A stretch of 5,195 nt of DNA. It comes from an uncultured Azospirillum sp. (GTDB lineage: Bacteria; Pseudomonadota; Alphaproteobacteria; RF32; CAG-239). The position numbers were made by a program, and so were the translations under genes. How positions within the stretch are numbered: position 1 is the first letter of the stretch; every line of letters begins with the position of its first letter. The notes under the pieces were generated by a model. The model was given only the letters and a program-made list of their open reading frames with translations, was not told the DNA's origin and did no database searches. Location: assembly GCA_946184595.1 (NCBI GenBank), contig CAMHFM010000069.1, positions 1-5,195 of the forward strand, written 5' to 3'. Shown piece by piece: positions 1 through 4,930 of this stretch.

Positions 1-1
1 T

Positions 2-1669
2 TATCAGTATATTTATGTAATGCAAAATTTAACAAAGGTTTTTCCCGGCGGAAAAGAATTATTTAAGGGAATTACGTTATCTTTCTTTCCCGGCGCTAAA
101 ATCGGTGTTTTAGGTGTGAATGGTGCCGGTAAATCTACATTATTGAAAATTATGGCCGGTGTTGATAAAGAATTTAATGGGGAAGCTTGGCCGGCAGAAG
201 GTGCTAAAGTCGGTTACTTGGAACAAGAACCAAAGCTCGATCCGAATAAAAATGTGATGGAAAATATTATGGACGGGTTGGGTGAAGTTCGGGATTTGCT
301 CAAAAAATTTGAAGAGGTTTCCGCTAAATTTGCCGAGCCGATGAGTGATGAGGAAATGAATAATCTCATTAATGAACAAGCGGAATTACAAGAGAAAATT
401 GATGCCTGTGACGGGTGGAATTTTGAGCGCACTATTCAAATTGCAATGGATGCATTACGTTGTCCGCCAGCAGATGCTGATGTTACTAAATTATCCGGTG
501 GTGAAAAACGTCGTGTTGCGCTGTGTCGTTTATTGTTGCAAAAGCCGGATATGCTTTTATTAGATGAGCCGACGAATCATTTGGATGCCGAATCCGTTGC
601 TTGGCTAGAACAACACCTGAAAGAATATAAAGGAACGGTGGTTATGGTAACCCACGACCGTTATTTCTTGGATAATGTCACAGGATGGATTTTAGAGTTA
701 GACCGCGGGCAAGGTATTCCTTATGAAGGTAATTACAGTTCTTGGTTGGAACAAAAACAAAAGCGTTTAGAACAAGAATCTCGTGAAGAATCTGCTCGGC
801 AACGTACTTTAGCCAATGAATTAGAATGGATCCGCAAAAATCCGAAAGCGCGTCAGGCAAAATCTAAGGCTCGTATTAATGCATATGAAGAATTGCTGGC
901 AGAATCAACAAAAGATAAAATTACGCAAGCCCATATCTCTATTCCGATGACTGAGCGTTTAGGCGATTTGGTCGTTGAGGCTAAAGGAATTTCTAAAGCT
1001 TATGGGGATAAATTATTGATTGATAATCTTTCTTTCAAAGTTCCTAAGGGCGCAATTGTCGGTATTATCGGTCCGAACGGTGCCGGTAAAACAACATTGT
1101 TCAGAATGATTGCCGGTGAAGAAAAACCGGACAGTGGTGAAATCAGAATTGGCGATACTGTCGATTTAGGTTACGTTAATCAATCTCGTGATGAATTGGA
1201 TCCGAATAAAACGGTTTGGGAAGAAATTTCCGACGGTTTGGATATGATTGAATTGGGTAAAAAAACAGTACCTTCTCGCGCTTATGTCGGACAGTTTAAC
1301 TTCAAGGGAACGGACCAGCAAAAGAAAGTCGGACAACTTTCCGGCGGTGAGCGCAACCGTGTTCATTTGGCAAAAATGTTGCGTAAAGGGGCTAATGTGA
1401 TTCTCCTCGATGAACCGACAAACGACTTGGATGTCGATACTTTACGTTCGTTGGAAGAAGGAATTATGGAATATCCGGGATGTGTGTTTGTGACTTCTCA
1501 CGACCGTTGGTTCTTAGACCGTTTGGCAACGCATATTTTAGCTTATGAAGGCGATAGTCAGGTTGTTTGGTTTGAAGGTAACTTTGAAGAGTATGAAGCT
1601 GATAAAAAACGTCGTCTTGGGGAAGAGGCTTGCAAGCCGCATGCTATACGCTACAAAAAACTTGTATAA
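2..1669 (+). CDS. ettA: EttA, energy-dependent translational throttle ABC-F ATPase (5' end cut by window)
   Basis: ABC-F ATPase with two nucleotide-binding domains and no membrane segment. In E. coli EttA binds the ribosomal E site and gates the first elongation steps according to the ATP/ADP ratio. Counting from the ATG at 20, cassette 1 has Walker A GVNGAGKST (32-40), signature LSGGE (158-162), Walker B LLLDEP with catalytic E183, and switch H212. The linker (about 235-300, YEGNYSSW then a Lys/Arg-rich KARQAKSKAR stretch) matches the P-site tRNA interaction motif that separates EttA from other ABC-F proteins. Cassette 2 has Walker A GPNGAGKTT (351-359), LSGGE (440-444), E465 and H494. All catalytic residues are present. 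The frame is open to the left edge (YQYIYV before the Met). EttA proteins normally begin about seven residues before this Met (E. coli MAQFVYTM), so the true start lies outside the window. The C-terminus (IRYKKLV) is complete. Very sure of the family. Confidence 0.96.
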   Translation, partial: YQYIYVMQNLTKVFPGGKELFKGITLSFFPGAKIGVLGVNGAGKSTLLKIMAGVDKEFNGEAWPAEGAKVGYLEQEPKLDPNKNVMENIMDGLGEVRDLLKKFEEVSAKFAEPMSDEEMNNLINEQAELQEKIDACDGWNFERTIQIAMDALRCPPADADVTKLSGGEKRRVALCRLLLQKPDMLLLDEPTNHLDAESVAWLEQHLKEYKGTVVMVTHDRYFLDNVTGWILELDRGQGIPYEGNYSSWLEQKQKRLEQESREESARQRTLANELEWIRKNPKARQAKSKARINAYEELLAESTKDKITQAHISIPMTERLGDLVVEAKGISKAYGDKLLIDNLSFKVPKGAIVGIIGPNGAGKTTLFRMIAGEEKPDSGEIRIGDTVDLGYVNQSRDELDPNKTVWEEISDGLDMIELGKKTVPSRAYVGQFNFKGTDQQKKVGQLSGGERNRVHLAKMLRKGANVILLDEPTNDLDVDTLRSLEEGIMEYPGCVFVTSHDRWFLDRLATHILAYEGDSQVVWFEGNFEEYEADKKRRLGEEACKPHAIRYKKLV

Positions 1670-1670
1670 T

Positions 1671-1763
1671 GGACTATTAATACAGATTTAGCGAGTAAGA
1701 AAAATGCTCACGTACCTCTATGTACGCTCCGCTTTTTCTTCTCTTAAATCTTATTACTAGTCT
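1671..1763. repeat. 93-bp imperfect palindromic repeat (REP/MITE-like)
   Basis: Starting one base after the ettA stop, the left arm (1671-1715) and right arm (1722-1763) are imperfect inverted copies around the loop CTCTAT (1716-1721). Pairing blocks include GTAC/GTAC next to the loop, GAAAAA/TTTTTC-type pairing at 1697-1704 with 1733-1740, AGATTTA with TAAATCT (1684-1690 with 1745-1751), and outer ends GGACTATTAAT against ATTACTAGTCT (1671-1681 with 1753-1763). Roughly 38 base pairs form, with single-base slips. It contains no ORF and no transposase. The left arm recurs at 1795. This fits a small non-autonomous palindromic element or REP-type sequence. In RNA it would form a long hairpin at the 3' end of the ettA message and could protect it from exonucleases. 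The family is not one I can name. Confidence 0.75.
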
Positions 1764-1794
1764 CATTCTCCAAGTTTTTAAGGATTTATGCAAA

Positions 1795-1839
1795 GGACTA
1801 TTAATACAGATTTAGCGAGTAAAAAAATGCTCATGTACC
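1795..1839. repeat. Second, solo copy of the palindrome's left arm
   Basis: This stretch repeats 1671-1716 in the same orientation, from GGACTATTAATACAG to GCTCAYGTACC. The only differences are one A/G position in an A-run with a one-base length change and a C-to-T change. No matching right arm follows. After GTACC the sequence passes directly into the ettA terminator hairpin. The copy is therefore half an element, separated from the complete one by a 31-bp spacer (1764-1794). Confidence 0.85.
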
Positions 1840-1849
1840 AACTTTTATA

Positions 1850-1887
1850 AACGCTATTGAGCCATAAGCTTAATAGCGTTTTTTTTA
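1850..1887 (+). terminator. Rho-independent terminator of ettA, overlapping the end of the convergent gene
   Basis: AACGCTATTGAGC (1850-1862) pairs with GCTTAATAGCGTT (1868-1880), giving 13 bp with one G-U, and loop CATAA. The second arm is followed by a run of T to about 1886. The T-run polarity serves rightward transcription, that is ettA, about 180 bp past its stop codon. The hairpin lies inside the last codons of the leftward gene ending at 1854. On the minus strand only a short TTTATAAAAG tail follows, so termination in that direction would be weaker. Confidence 0.8.
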
Positions 1888-2393
1888 ATCCATTTACTTC
1901 GTTTAAGGGCTTGATATATTGTCCATAAGCAAATGCTCAAATTTACGAAAGCTGACGGATAGGCTTGAATATATAAACAATGAATAACCCAAAGCGATAA
2001 GTTTGATATCAAGGCAATACGCATATGTTGAGCAGTTTTTGCAAGATATACAAAAATTGTATAACTGGCGGCAGCAATAACAGGGAGCCAACCAATCGCG
2101 CCTAAATTATTGACATACAATCCGACAATAATGTTTGTTAAAAACAAAATGCCGGTTAAAAGCCTGTTTAATTTGTTTTTATAGGCTAAAAGGTTTCTGA
2201 TAAAACAAACAAGACAAACAGTTAGAGCTGAGTAGCTTCCTAATGTTAAGCATGTTAGACAACCAAAAATATCATCTCCTATTTGCCAACCGATAAAATC
2301 TGTCTTTGTTTTTTTGATGACAGAGACGGTTAAACAAATTGCAGCTCCAAGGGAAAATATGTTTCCAAGAATAACAGTACTAATCATTTTCAT
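1854..2393 (-). CDS. YgjV-family inner membrane protein
   Basis: A 179-aa hydrophobic protein with about five to six predicted membrane segments (roughly residues 5-26, 42-66, 78-95, 99-118, 126-141, 147-162) and a basic C-terminal tail (KRSKWIKKNAIK). Its layout follows the YgjV family (Pfam Imp-YgjV). The segment CFIRNLLAYKNKLNR (63-77) matches the E. coli region AIRTLITLRTRSLW. WLPVIAAASYTIFVYLAKTAQHMRI (102-126) matches LLPVIGTIVSTWALFCCKGLTMR, and LWVIH (134-138) matches CWVIH. The function of this family is unknown; the location is the cytoplasmic membrane. The annotated start lacks a spaced Shine-Dalgarno sequence, since TAAAGAA abuts the ATG directly. The Met at codon 3 (2385-2387) would place that purine tract at a better distance and may be the real start. 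It is convergent with ettA and its last codons form part of ettA's terminator. Confidence 0.78.
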   Translation of the reverse strand: MKMISTVILGNIFSLGAAICLTVSVIKKTKTDFIGWQIGDDIFGCLTCLTLGSYSALTVCLVCFIRNLLAYKNKLNRLLTGILFLTNIIVGLYVNNLGAIGWLPVIAAASYTIFVYLAKTAQHMRIALISNLSLWVIHCLYIQAYPSAFVNLSICLWTIYQALKRSKWIKKNAIKLMAQ

Positions 2394-2461
2394 TTCTTTA
2401 AGACATTTAAGATTTTTTATTGTGGACTGAAAAAAGTTAAATTAACGTTTATATAAATTTA

Positions 2462-2489
2462 TTGACTCTTTATGCTGTTTGTCTATACT
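2462..2489 (+). promoter_or_regulatory. Sigma70-type promoter for the 110-aa gene
   Basis: TTGACT (2462-2467) and TATACT (2484-2489) are separated by 16 bp, each one base from consensus. Transcription should start near 2496, leaving a leader of about 60 nt that contains the hairpin at 2530-2547. The TTGACTCTTTA start recurs in the promoter of the next gene. Confidence 0.7.
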
Positions 2490-2529
2490 TTGCTCATCAT
2501 TTTATCATTATATGTATTATTTAGAGATC

Positions 2530-2547
2530 CCGTGTAAAAGGACACGG
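2530..2547 (+). promoter_or_regulatory. Leader hairpin presenting a purine-rich loop
   Basis: CCGTGT (2530-2535) and ACACGG (2542-2547) pair perfectly around the loop AAAAGG. The loop with the following A (AAAAGGA) is the only Shine-Dalgarno-like sequence ahead of the ATG at 2559, but it lies about 17 nt from that ATG, too far for a normal ribosome binding site. It may be a regulatory stem, or chance; no protein or ligand can be assigned. Confidence 0.4.
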
Positions 2548-2558
2548 TTAGAATTGCT

Positions 2559-2891
2559 ATGTTGATACAATGCGATTATGGATGTGATGACTTTCTGGTT
2601 AGAAATCAGATAGTTTATTACAAAGGGGTGAAAATTTCTCCAGTTAATCCAACACCGGTTCTGTCTGTTGGAGAGTATGAGCTCTATATTATTTCAGGTA
2701 TATTTCCTTTGGAATGCTCTTGGCTCGTCATTATCCAATCTCGCTACCCTCAGTTTTATAAATGTCGGAAAGTAGAGATGGAGGGTGAAAAAGTTACTCT
2801 TTCTCTGATAGATGATCGGCAACTGCGTGTGAAACCTTATCGTGATGGTTCTCGTGATCGTCTTTTGATTGATCAGATTTACACTATCTAA
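2559..2891 (+). CDS. Hypothetical protein, 110 aa
   Basis: I do not recognise this protein. It is soluble and looks beta-rich: alternating hydrophobic stretches such as QIVYYKGVKI (17-26), YELYIISGIF (40-49) and SWLVIIQSRY (54-63), then KVTLSLIDD (78-86) and a charged C-terminus with RDGSRDR (95-101). Cysteines at 5, 9, 53 and 69 have no recognisable metal-binding spacing. There is no signal peptide and no membrane segment. Support for a real gene comes from its surroundings: a near-consensus promoter at 2462-2489, a full open frame and a 20-bp terminator hairpin beginning three bases after the stop. It stands alone as a single-gene unit. The ATG at 2559 has no well-placed Shine-Dalgarno sequence, and the upstream in-frame stop (2535-2537) allows no earlier ATG, GTG or TTG start of note. 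Confidence 0.72.
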   Translation: MLIQCDYGCDDFLVRNQIVYYKGVKISPVNPTPVLSVGEYELYIISGIFPLECSWLVIIQSRYPQFYKCRKVEMEGEKVTLSLIDDRQLRVKPYRDGSRDRLLIDQIYTI

Positions 2892-2893
2892 TG

Positions 2894-2939
2894 AAAAGCT
2901 CTTGAATACCTTATTTGTAAGGTTTTCAGGAGCTTTTTT
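2894..2939 (+). terminator. Strong intrinsic terminator after the 110-aa gene
   Basis: Twenty bases (2894-2913, beginning AAAAGCTCTTGAA) pair with 2918-2937 around the tetraloop TTTG, with one mismatch and one G-U pair, followed by a T-run (2934-2939). It starts three bases after the TAA stop. The next promoter begins two bases downstream, so the two neighbouring genes are transcriptionally insulated. Confidence 0.88.
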
Positions 2940-2940
2940 G

Positions 2941-2968
2941 TTGACTCTTTAGTGTTTTTTGCTAATGT
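2941..2968 (+). promoter_or_regulatory. Promoter for the 245-aa gene
   Basis: TTGACT (2941-2946), a 16-bp spacer and TAATGT (2963-2968). The -10 is weaker than that of the preceding gene, but the -35 and following bases (TTGACTCTTTA) are identical to it. The predicted start is near 2975. The remaining leader to the ATG at 3019 is almost pure A and T and contains no Shine-Dalgarno sequence. Confidence 0.5.
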
Positions 2969-3018
2969 TTTTTTGTTATCAGTAAGTTTATTATATTATT
3001 AATTTAAAATTATAAATT

Positions 3019-3756
3019 ATGTTAATGACAGGACTTTTTTTGAATTTACAGAAGAAGGGAATTGACCCCGGAGACATTCGTCAGTTACTTTATATGAATG
3101 TTCCTTCTGAGAAAATTGATGGGCTCATTCGATGCTTGGATTATTGGTGTCGTGAGTGGAAAGGAAAAAGGTTTCCGACTCCATTGAACATTGTGTATTG
3201 CCTTGACCATCTTAAAATGATTGCTTTGCCGTTTTTGGATACGGCTATCAGTCAGGATAAGATATGGGGTATTGCTCTTGGTAATCTGATTATTCATAAG
3301 AAGGCAATTCAAAAAGTTGCCAGAATGGAAGTCGATGATTTGTTACGTGAATGTTCGTATTATACTTACCAATCATCTCCAGGTGTCGGAAATCGTGAAT
3401 ATGGGATCCGCGTTCCGACAATACATGAAGTTCATCAAATTACTACGTGCTATCGCTATATACAGGGAACTATAGGATATCTTCGAGAGTATAGGGTCGA
3501 TTTTGACAACTGGGATTGTTCAGACTATTGGGTTCAGTCGCTTGAGCCCCCTTATCCGATGAGTGTTAGTGTGATTGAAGATTATCGTACTTTCGTTCGT
3601 TTGCCGGCAACTGATGATAGAAAATGTGTTGTTCGTCCTGTCCTTAGTCTGTTTGAAGAAGCAAAAGATGAAGGATTGGATTTTGTCGGAAAGCTTGATG
3701 AATATGGAATTCCGGATAAAATGTCCGAACGTTTTGCTAAAAAACTTAGAAAGTAA
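3019..3756 (+). CDS. Hypothetical protein with a DUF1566/FISUMP-like (C-type-lectin-like) C-terminal region
   Basis: A 245-aa soluble protein with no signal peptide or membrane helix. The first half (1-125) is helical in character and unrecognised. It includes RQLLYMNVPSEKIDGLIRCL (21-40) and a KRFPTPLNIVYCLDHL segment (50-65). The second half follows the order of motifs seen in DUF1566/FISUMP-type tails, which have a C-type-lectin-like fold: a VPT..E element (RVPTIHE, 131-137, compare WRLPTxxE), then YWVQS (170-174, compare YWSS) and VVRPVLS (204-210, compare VRPV). The match is degenerate: the W of WRLPT and the SS of YWSS are replaced. An acidic and basic tail follows (DEYGIPDKMSERFAKKLRK). 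Such domains are usually exported binding modules, but this copy shows no export signal, so its role is unknown. The start is uncertain; codon 3 is also Met and neither has a Shine-Dalgarno sequence. The gene has its own promoter and terminator. Confidence 0.72.
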   Translation: MLMTGLFLNLQKKGIDPGDIRQLLYMNVPSEKIDGLIRCLDYWCREWKGKRFPTPLNIVYCLDHLKMIALPFLDTAISQDKIWGIALGNLIIHKKAIQKVARMEVDDLLRECSYYTYQSSPGVGNREYGIRVPTIHEVHQITTCYRYIQGTIGYLREYRVDFDNWDCSDYWVQSLEPPYPMSVSVIEDYRTFVRLPATDDRKCVVRPVLSLFEEAKDEGLDFVGKLDEYGIPDKMSERFAKKLRK

Positions 3757-3760
3757 AAAA

Positions 3761-3792
3761 ATACCACCGAGCGTATCTTGGTGGTATTTTTT
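3761..3792 (+). terminator. Bidirectional intrinsic terminator
   Basis: ATACCACCGAG (3761-3771) pairs with CTTGGTGGTAT (3777-3787), 11 bp with one G-U, around the loop CGTAT. T-runs follow on both strands (3788-3792 on +; the A-run 3755-3761 read on -). Rightward it terminates the 245-aa gene. Leftward it sits just past the displaced tRNA-Gly 3' end, at the distance expected for a tRNA terminator, so it may be the original terminator of that tRNA locus. Confidence 0.88.
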
Positions 3793-3813
3793 ATTGGAGC
3801 AGGCAACGGGAAT
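3790..3813 (-). repeat. Displaced copy of the tRNA-Gly 3' end (att-like direct repeat)
   Basis: A 24-bp perfect direct repeat of 4031-4054. Nineteen of the bases are the tRNA-Gly 3' end, from inside the T-loop (ATTCCCGT on the minus strand) through the acceptor strand and CCA, and five lie beyond it. Identity stops abruptly at 3814. There is no matching 5' half of a tRNA next to it, so it is not a functional gene. An identity block running from the T-loop through the 3' end is the usual form of an attachment site left by a tyrosine recombinase at a tRNA gene. A decayed tandem tRNA copy is the alternative. Confidence 0.8.
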
Positions 3814-4003
3814 GACCTTCGTTTTTTTATAAAAAAAACTTGGCCGCACAGGCGCTCATCGGCTTTGCCGACCGTCATACTTCCGTCTGGCTTTCGCTGG
3901 TGGTGACTTCGTCGATTTTGTCGCACACAGACAATTGCCTGTGTACATTGCAATTCCGAACCCGCTACTGCGTTTTCGTTTCTCACTACCTTTTTACAAC
4001 AAA
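3814..4003. other. GC-rich, hairpin-rich non-coding segment between the tRNA repeats
   Basis: This segment lies between the two copies of the tRNA 3' end. About 3841-3975 is clearly richer in G and C than the surrounding DNA. It holds small inverted repeats: TCGGC-TTT-GCCGA (3859-3871), ACACAG with CTGTGT (3925-3930 with 3939-3944), and an A/T inverted repeat GTTTTTTTAT...AAAAAAAC (3821-3839). The open frames here run through tRNA-derived sequence, have no ribosome binding site and do not look coding. GCGGGTTCG, the 5' half of the tRNA T-arm, appears on the minus strand at 3957-3965. It may be a remnant or small mobile element, or a structured RNA; no family is recognised. Confidence 0.5.
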
Positions 4004-4025
4004 CAAAAACCTCCGCGAGGGAGGT
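4004..4025 (-). terminator. Terminator of tRNA-Gly
   Basis: On the minus strand ACCTCC (4025-4020) pairs with GGAGGT (4014-4009) around a five-base loop, followed by a T-run (4009-4005). It begins about ten bases past the tRNA 3' end. Polarity and spacing fit leftward termination of the tRNA transcript. Confidence 0.82.
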
Positions 4026-4035
4026 CTTAGTTTAT

Positions 4036-4109
4036 TGGAGCAGGCAACGGGAATCGAACCCGCATCACAAGCTTGGGAAGCTCGCGTTCTACCATTGAAC
4101 TATGCCTGC
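4036..4109 (-). tRNA. tRNA-Gly (anticodon CCC)
   Basis: A 74-base cloverleaf with encoded CCA, read on the minus strand. The acceptor stem is GCAGGCA with TGCCTGC. The D-arm is GTTC-AATGGTA-GAAC, and the anticodon stem CGAGC with GCTTG has one G-U pair. The seven-base loop TTCCCAA has anticodon CCC, which reads GGG. The variable region is four bases. The T-arm GCGGG-TTCGATT-CCCGT has one G-U pair, and the 3' end is TCCA. All arms close without mismatch, so this is the functional copy. It has a promoter at 4127-4154 and a terminator at 4004-4025. Its 3' 19 bases are duplicated at 3795-3813. Confidence 0.96.
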
Positions 4110-4126
4110 GCTTGTTTATGAGCGCT

Positions 4127-4154
4127 ACTATACAAAGTTCATTGTATTTTGCAA
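4127..4154 (-). promoter_or_regulatory. Promoter of tRNA-Gly
   Basis: On the minus strand TTGCAA (4154-4149), a 16-bp spacer and TATAGT (4132-4127). The bases after the -10 (AGCGCT) form a G/C-rich discriminator, a feature typical of stringently controlled stable-RNA promoters. The transcript would start near 4120, about ten bases ahead of the mature tRNA 5' end. Confidence 0.68.
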
Positions 4155-4170
4155 GAAGATTTTTTGCACT

Positions 4171-4203
4171 AAAAAACCGCCATAATGACTGTGGCGGTTT
4201 TTT
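4171..4203 (-). terminator. Terminator of the outer membrane protein gene
   Basis: AAAAAACCGCCA (4171-4182) and TGGCGGTTTTTT (4192-4203) form a perfect 12-bp stem around a nine-base loop. On the minus strand it lies about 20 bases after the stop codon of the beta-barrel gene. The A/T ends make it symmetric, so it could also stop rightward transcription. Confidence 0.88.
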
Positions 4204-4222
4204 AGTTGTTCTTTTTATTAAA

Positions 4223-4861
4223 TTAGAATGTATAGCGGAGACCACCATATACTTCGTGGTTGTGGATAGCGCCACTTTCCAATTCACCCATATCATAGTA
4301 ACGGTAACCTAAGTCAATGTTAAACCGTGTTGTAACTTGGGCTGAAAGACCACCACCGACAGACCATGTAAAGTTATCTTCATCATATTTTACGGTGTTG
4401 CCGTAAGAGTCGTTCATCTTAAATGTGTACTCTAAGCTGGTAATACCAATACCGGCTGATAAGTACGGAGTGAACATTGTATAAGGAGATAAATCCCAAT
4501 AAATGTTAGCCATGTAAGATTTTGAAGAGAATTCGGCAGTACGTGTTGTCATTAAATAACCGCCCATAGGTAATGGAGAAAGACTGGTGTTTTTATCTTC
4601 ATTATCTTTTCTATAAACATATTCAGCTTCAATTCTGAAGTATTTATAACGATAACCTAATGCACCACTGAGCATTAAAGAATTGTCATCTACTTCCAAT
4701 TTTTTGTCCGTTGCTTTATTTTCGTCCTTATCGCCTAAAGTGTGATTTGCGACACCGCCACGAAATGCTAAATAAGGACCGTCACATGATGCAAAAGCTT
4801 GGTTTTCAAAGGAAAAAACCAAACCTAAAATAGCTGCTGCTGATAATAAAATTTTTTTCAT
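4223..4861 (-). CDS. Opacity-type outer membrane beta-barrel protein
   Basis: A 212-aa secreted outer membrane protein. Residues 1-24 are a classic signal peptide: MKK, a hydrophobic core of I, L, A, G and V, then AFA before the cleavage site at S25. The mature 188 residues alternate polar and non-polar positions rich in Tyr, Phe and Gly, for example GALGYRYKYFRIEAEYVYRK, PYLSAGIGITSLEYTFK and FNIDLGYRYYDMG. They end GGLRYTF with the terminal Phe recognised by the Bam machinery. Size and pattern fit an eight-stranded barrel of the OMP_b-brl/opacity family. Such proteins serve in surface structure, adhesion or small-solute passage; the exact role cannot be read here. The frame is open 14 codons further to an ATG at 4903, but I chose 4861 because GGAG sits seven bases ahead of it and the signal peptide begins exactly there. 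The longer form would also overlap the -10 box. It is a single-gene unit with its own promoter and terminator. Confidence 0.9.
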   Translation of the reverse strand: MKKILLSAAAILGLVFSFENQAFASCDGPYLAFRGGVANHTLGDKDENKATDKKLEVDDNSLMLSGALGYRYKYFRIEAEYVYRKDNEDKNTSLSPLPMGGYLMTTRTAEFSSKSYMANIYWDLSPYTMFTPYLSAGIGITSLEYTFKMNDSYGNTVKYDEDNFTWSVGGGLSAQVTTRFNIDLGYRYYDMGELESGAIHNHEVYGGLRYTF

Positions 4862-4868
4862 ATAAGTA

Positions 4869-4872
4869 CTCC
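4869..4872 (-). promoter_or_regulatory. Ribosome binding site fixing the start of the outer membrane protein
   Basis: GGAG on the minus strand, seven bases before the ATG at 4861. It is the clearest Shine-Dalgarno sequence in the window and rules in the shorter start. Confidence 0.85.
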
Positions 4873-4902
4873 AAAGCTGTATGAATTTCAAAATTTTGTC
4901 CA

Positions 4903-4930
4903 ACTATAGCACAAAATTTCGAAAATGCAA
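4903..4930 (-). promoter_or_regulatory. Promoter of the outer membrane protein gene
   Basis: On the minus strand TTGCAT (4930-4925), a 16-bp spacer and TATAGT (4908-4903). TGC directly before the -10 gives an extended -10 element. The start near 4896 leaves a leader of about 35 nt. The -10 is identical to that of the tRNA-Gly promoter. Confidence 0.75.

Noticed and set aside
1671..1839. CRISPR array
   Set aside because: Only two copies, the repeats are 45 bp arms of a larger palindrome, the single spacer is 31 bp, and no cas genes are present.
2394..2460. Promoter for the YgjV-family gene
   Set aside because: Only weak boxes (such as TTAACT or GTTAAT ahead of CACAAT or A-runs) at poor spacing can be found; none is convincing enough to list.
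3790..3813. A second functional tRNA-Gly gene
   Set aside because: Only the 3' 19 bases are present; no acceptor 5' strand, D-arm or anticodon arm lies next to them.
3582..3986. 134-codon minus-strand frame
   Set aside because: It overlaps the 245-aa gene antisense and crosses two terminators and the tRNA fragment; part of it (FPLPAPI) is translated tRNA sequence. No supporting start signal.
3840..4121. 93-codon frame on the plus strand across the tRNA region
   Set aside because: It runs antisense through tRNA-Gly, giving the LLEQATGIEPASQAW-type false protein often predicted over tRNA genes, and has no ribosome binding site.
4862..4903. Longer N-terminus for the outer membrane protein, starting at 4903
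   Set aside because: It would place 14 residues before a canonical signal peptide, ignore the well-spaced GGAG, and start inside the promoter -10 box.
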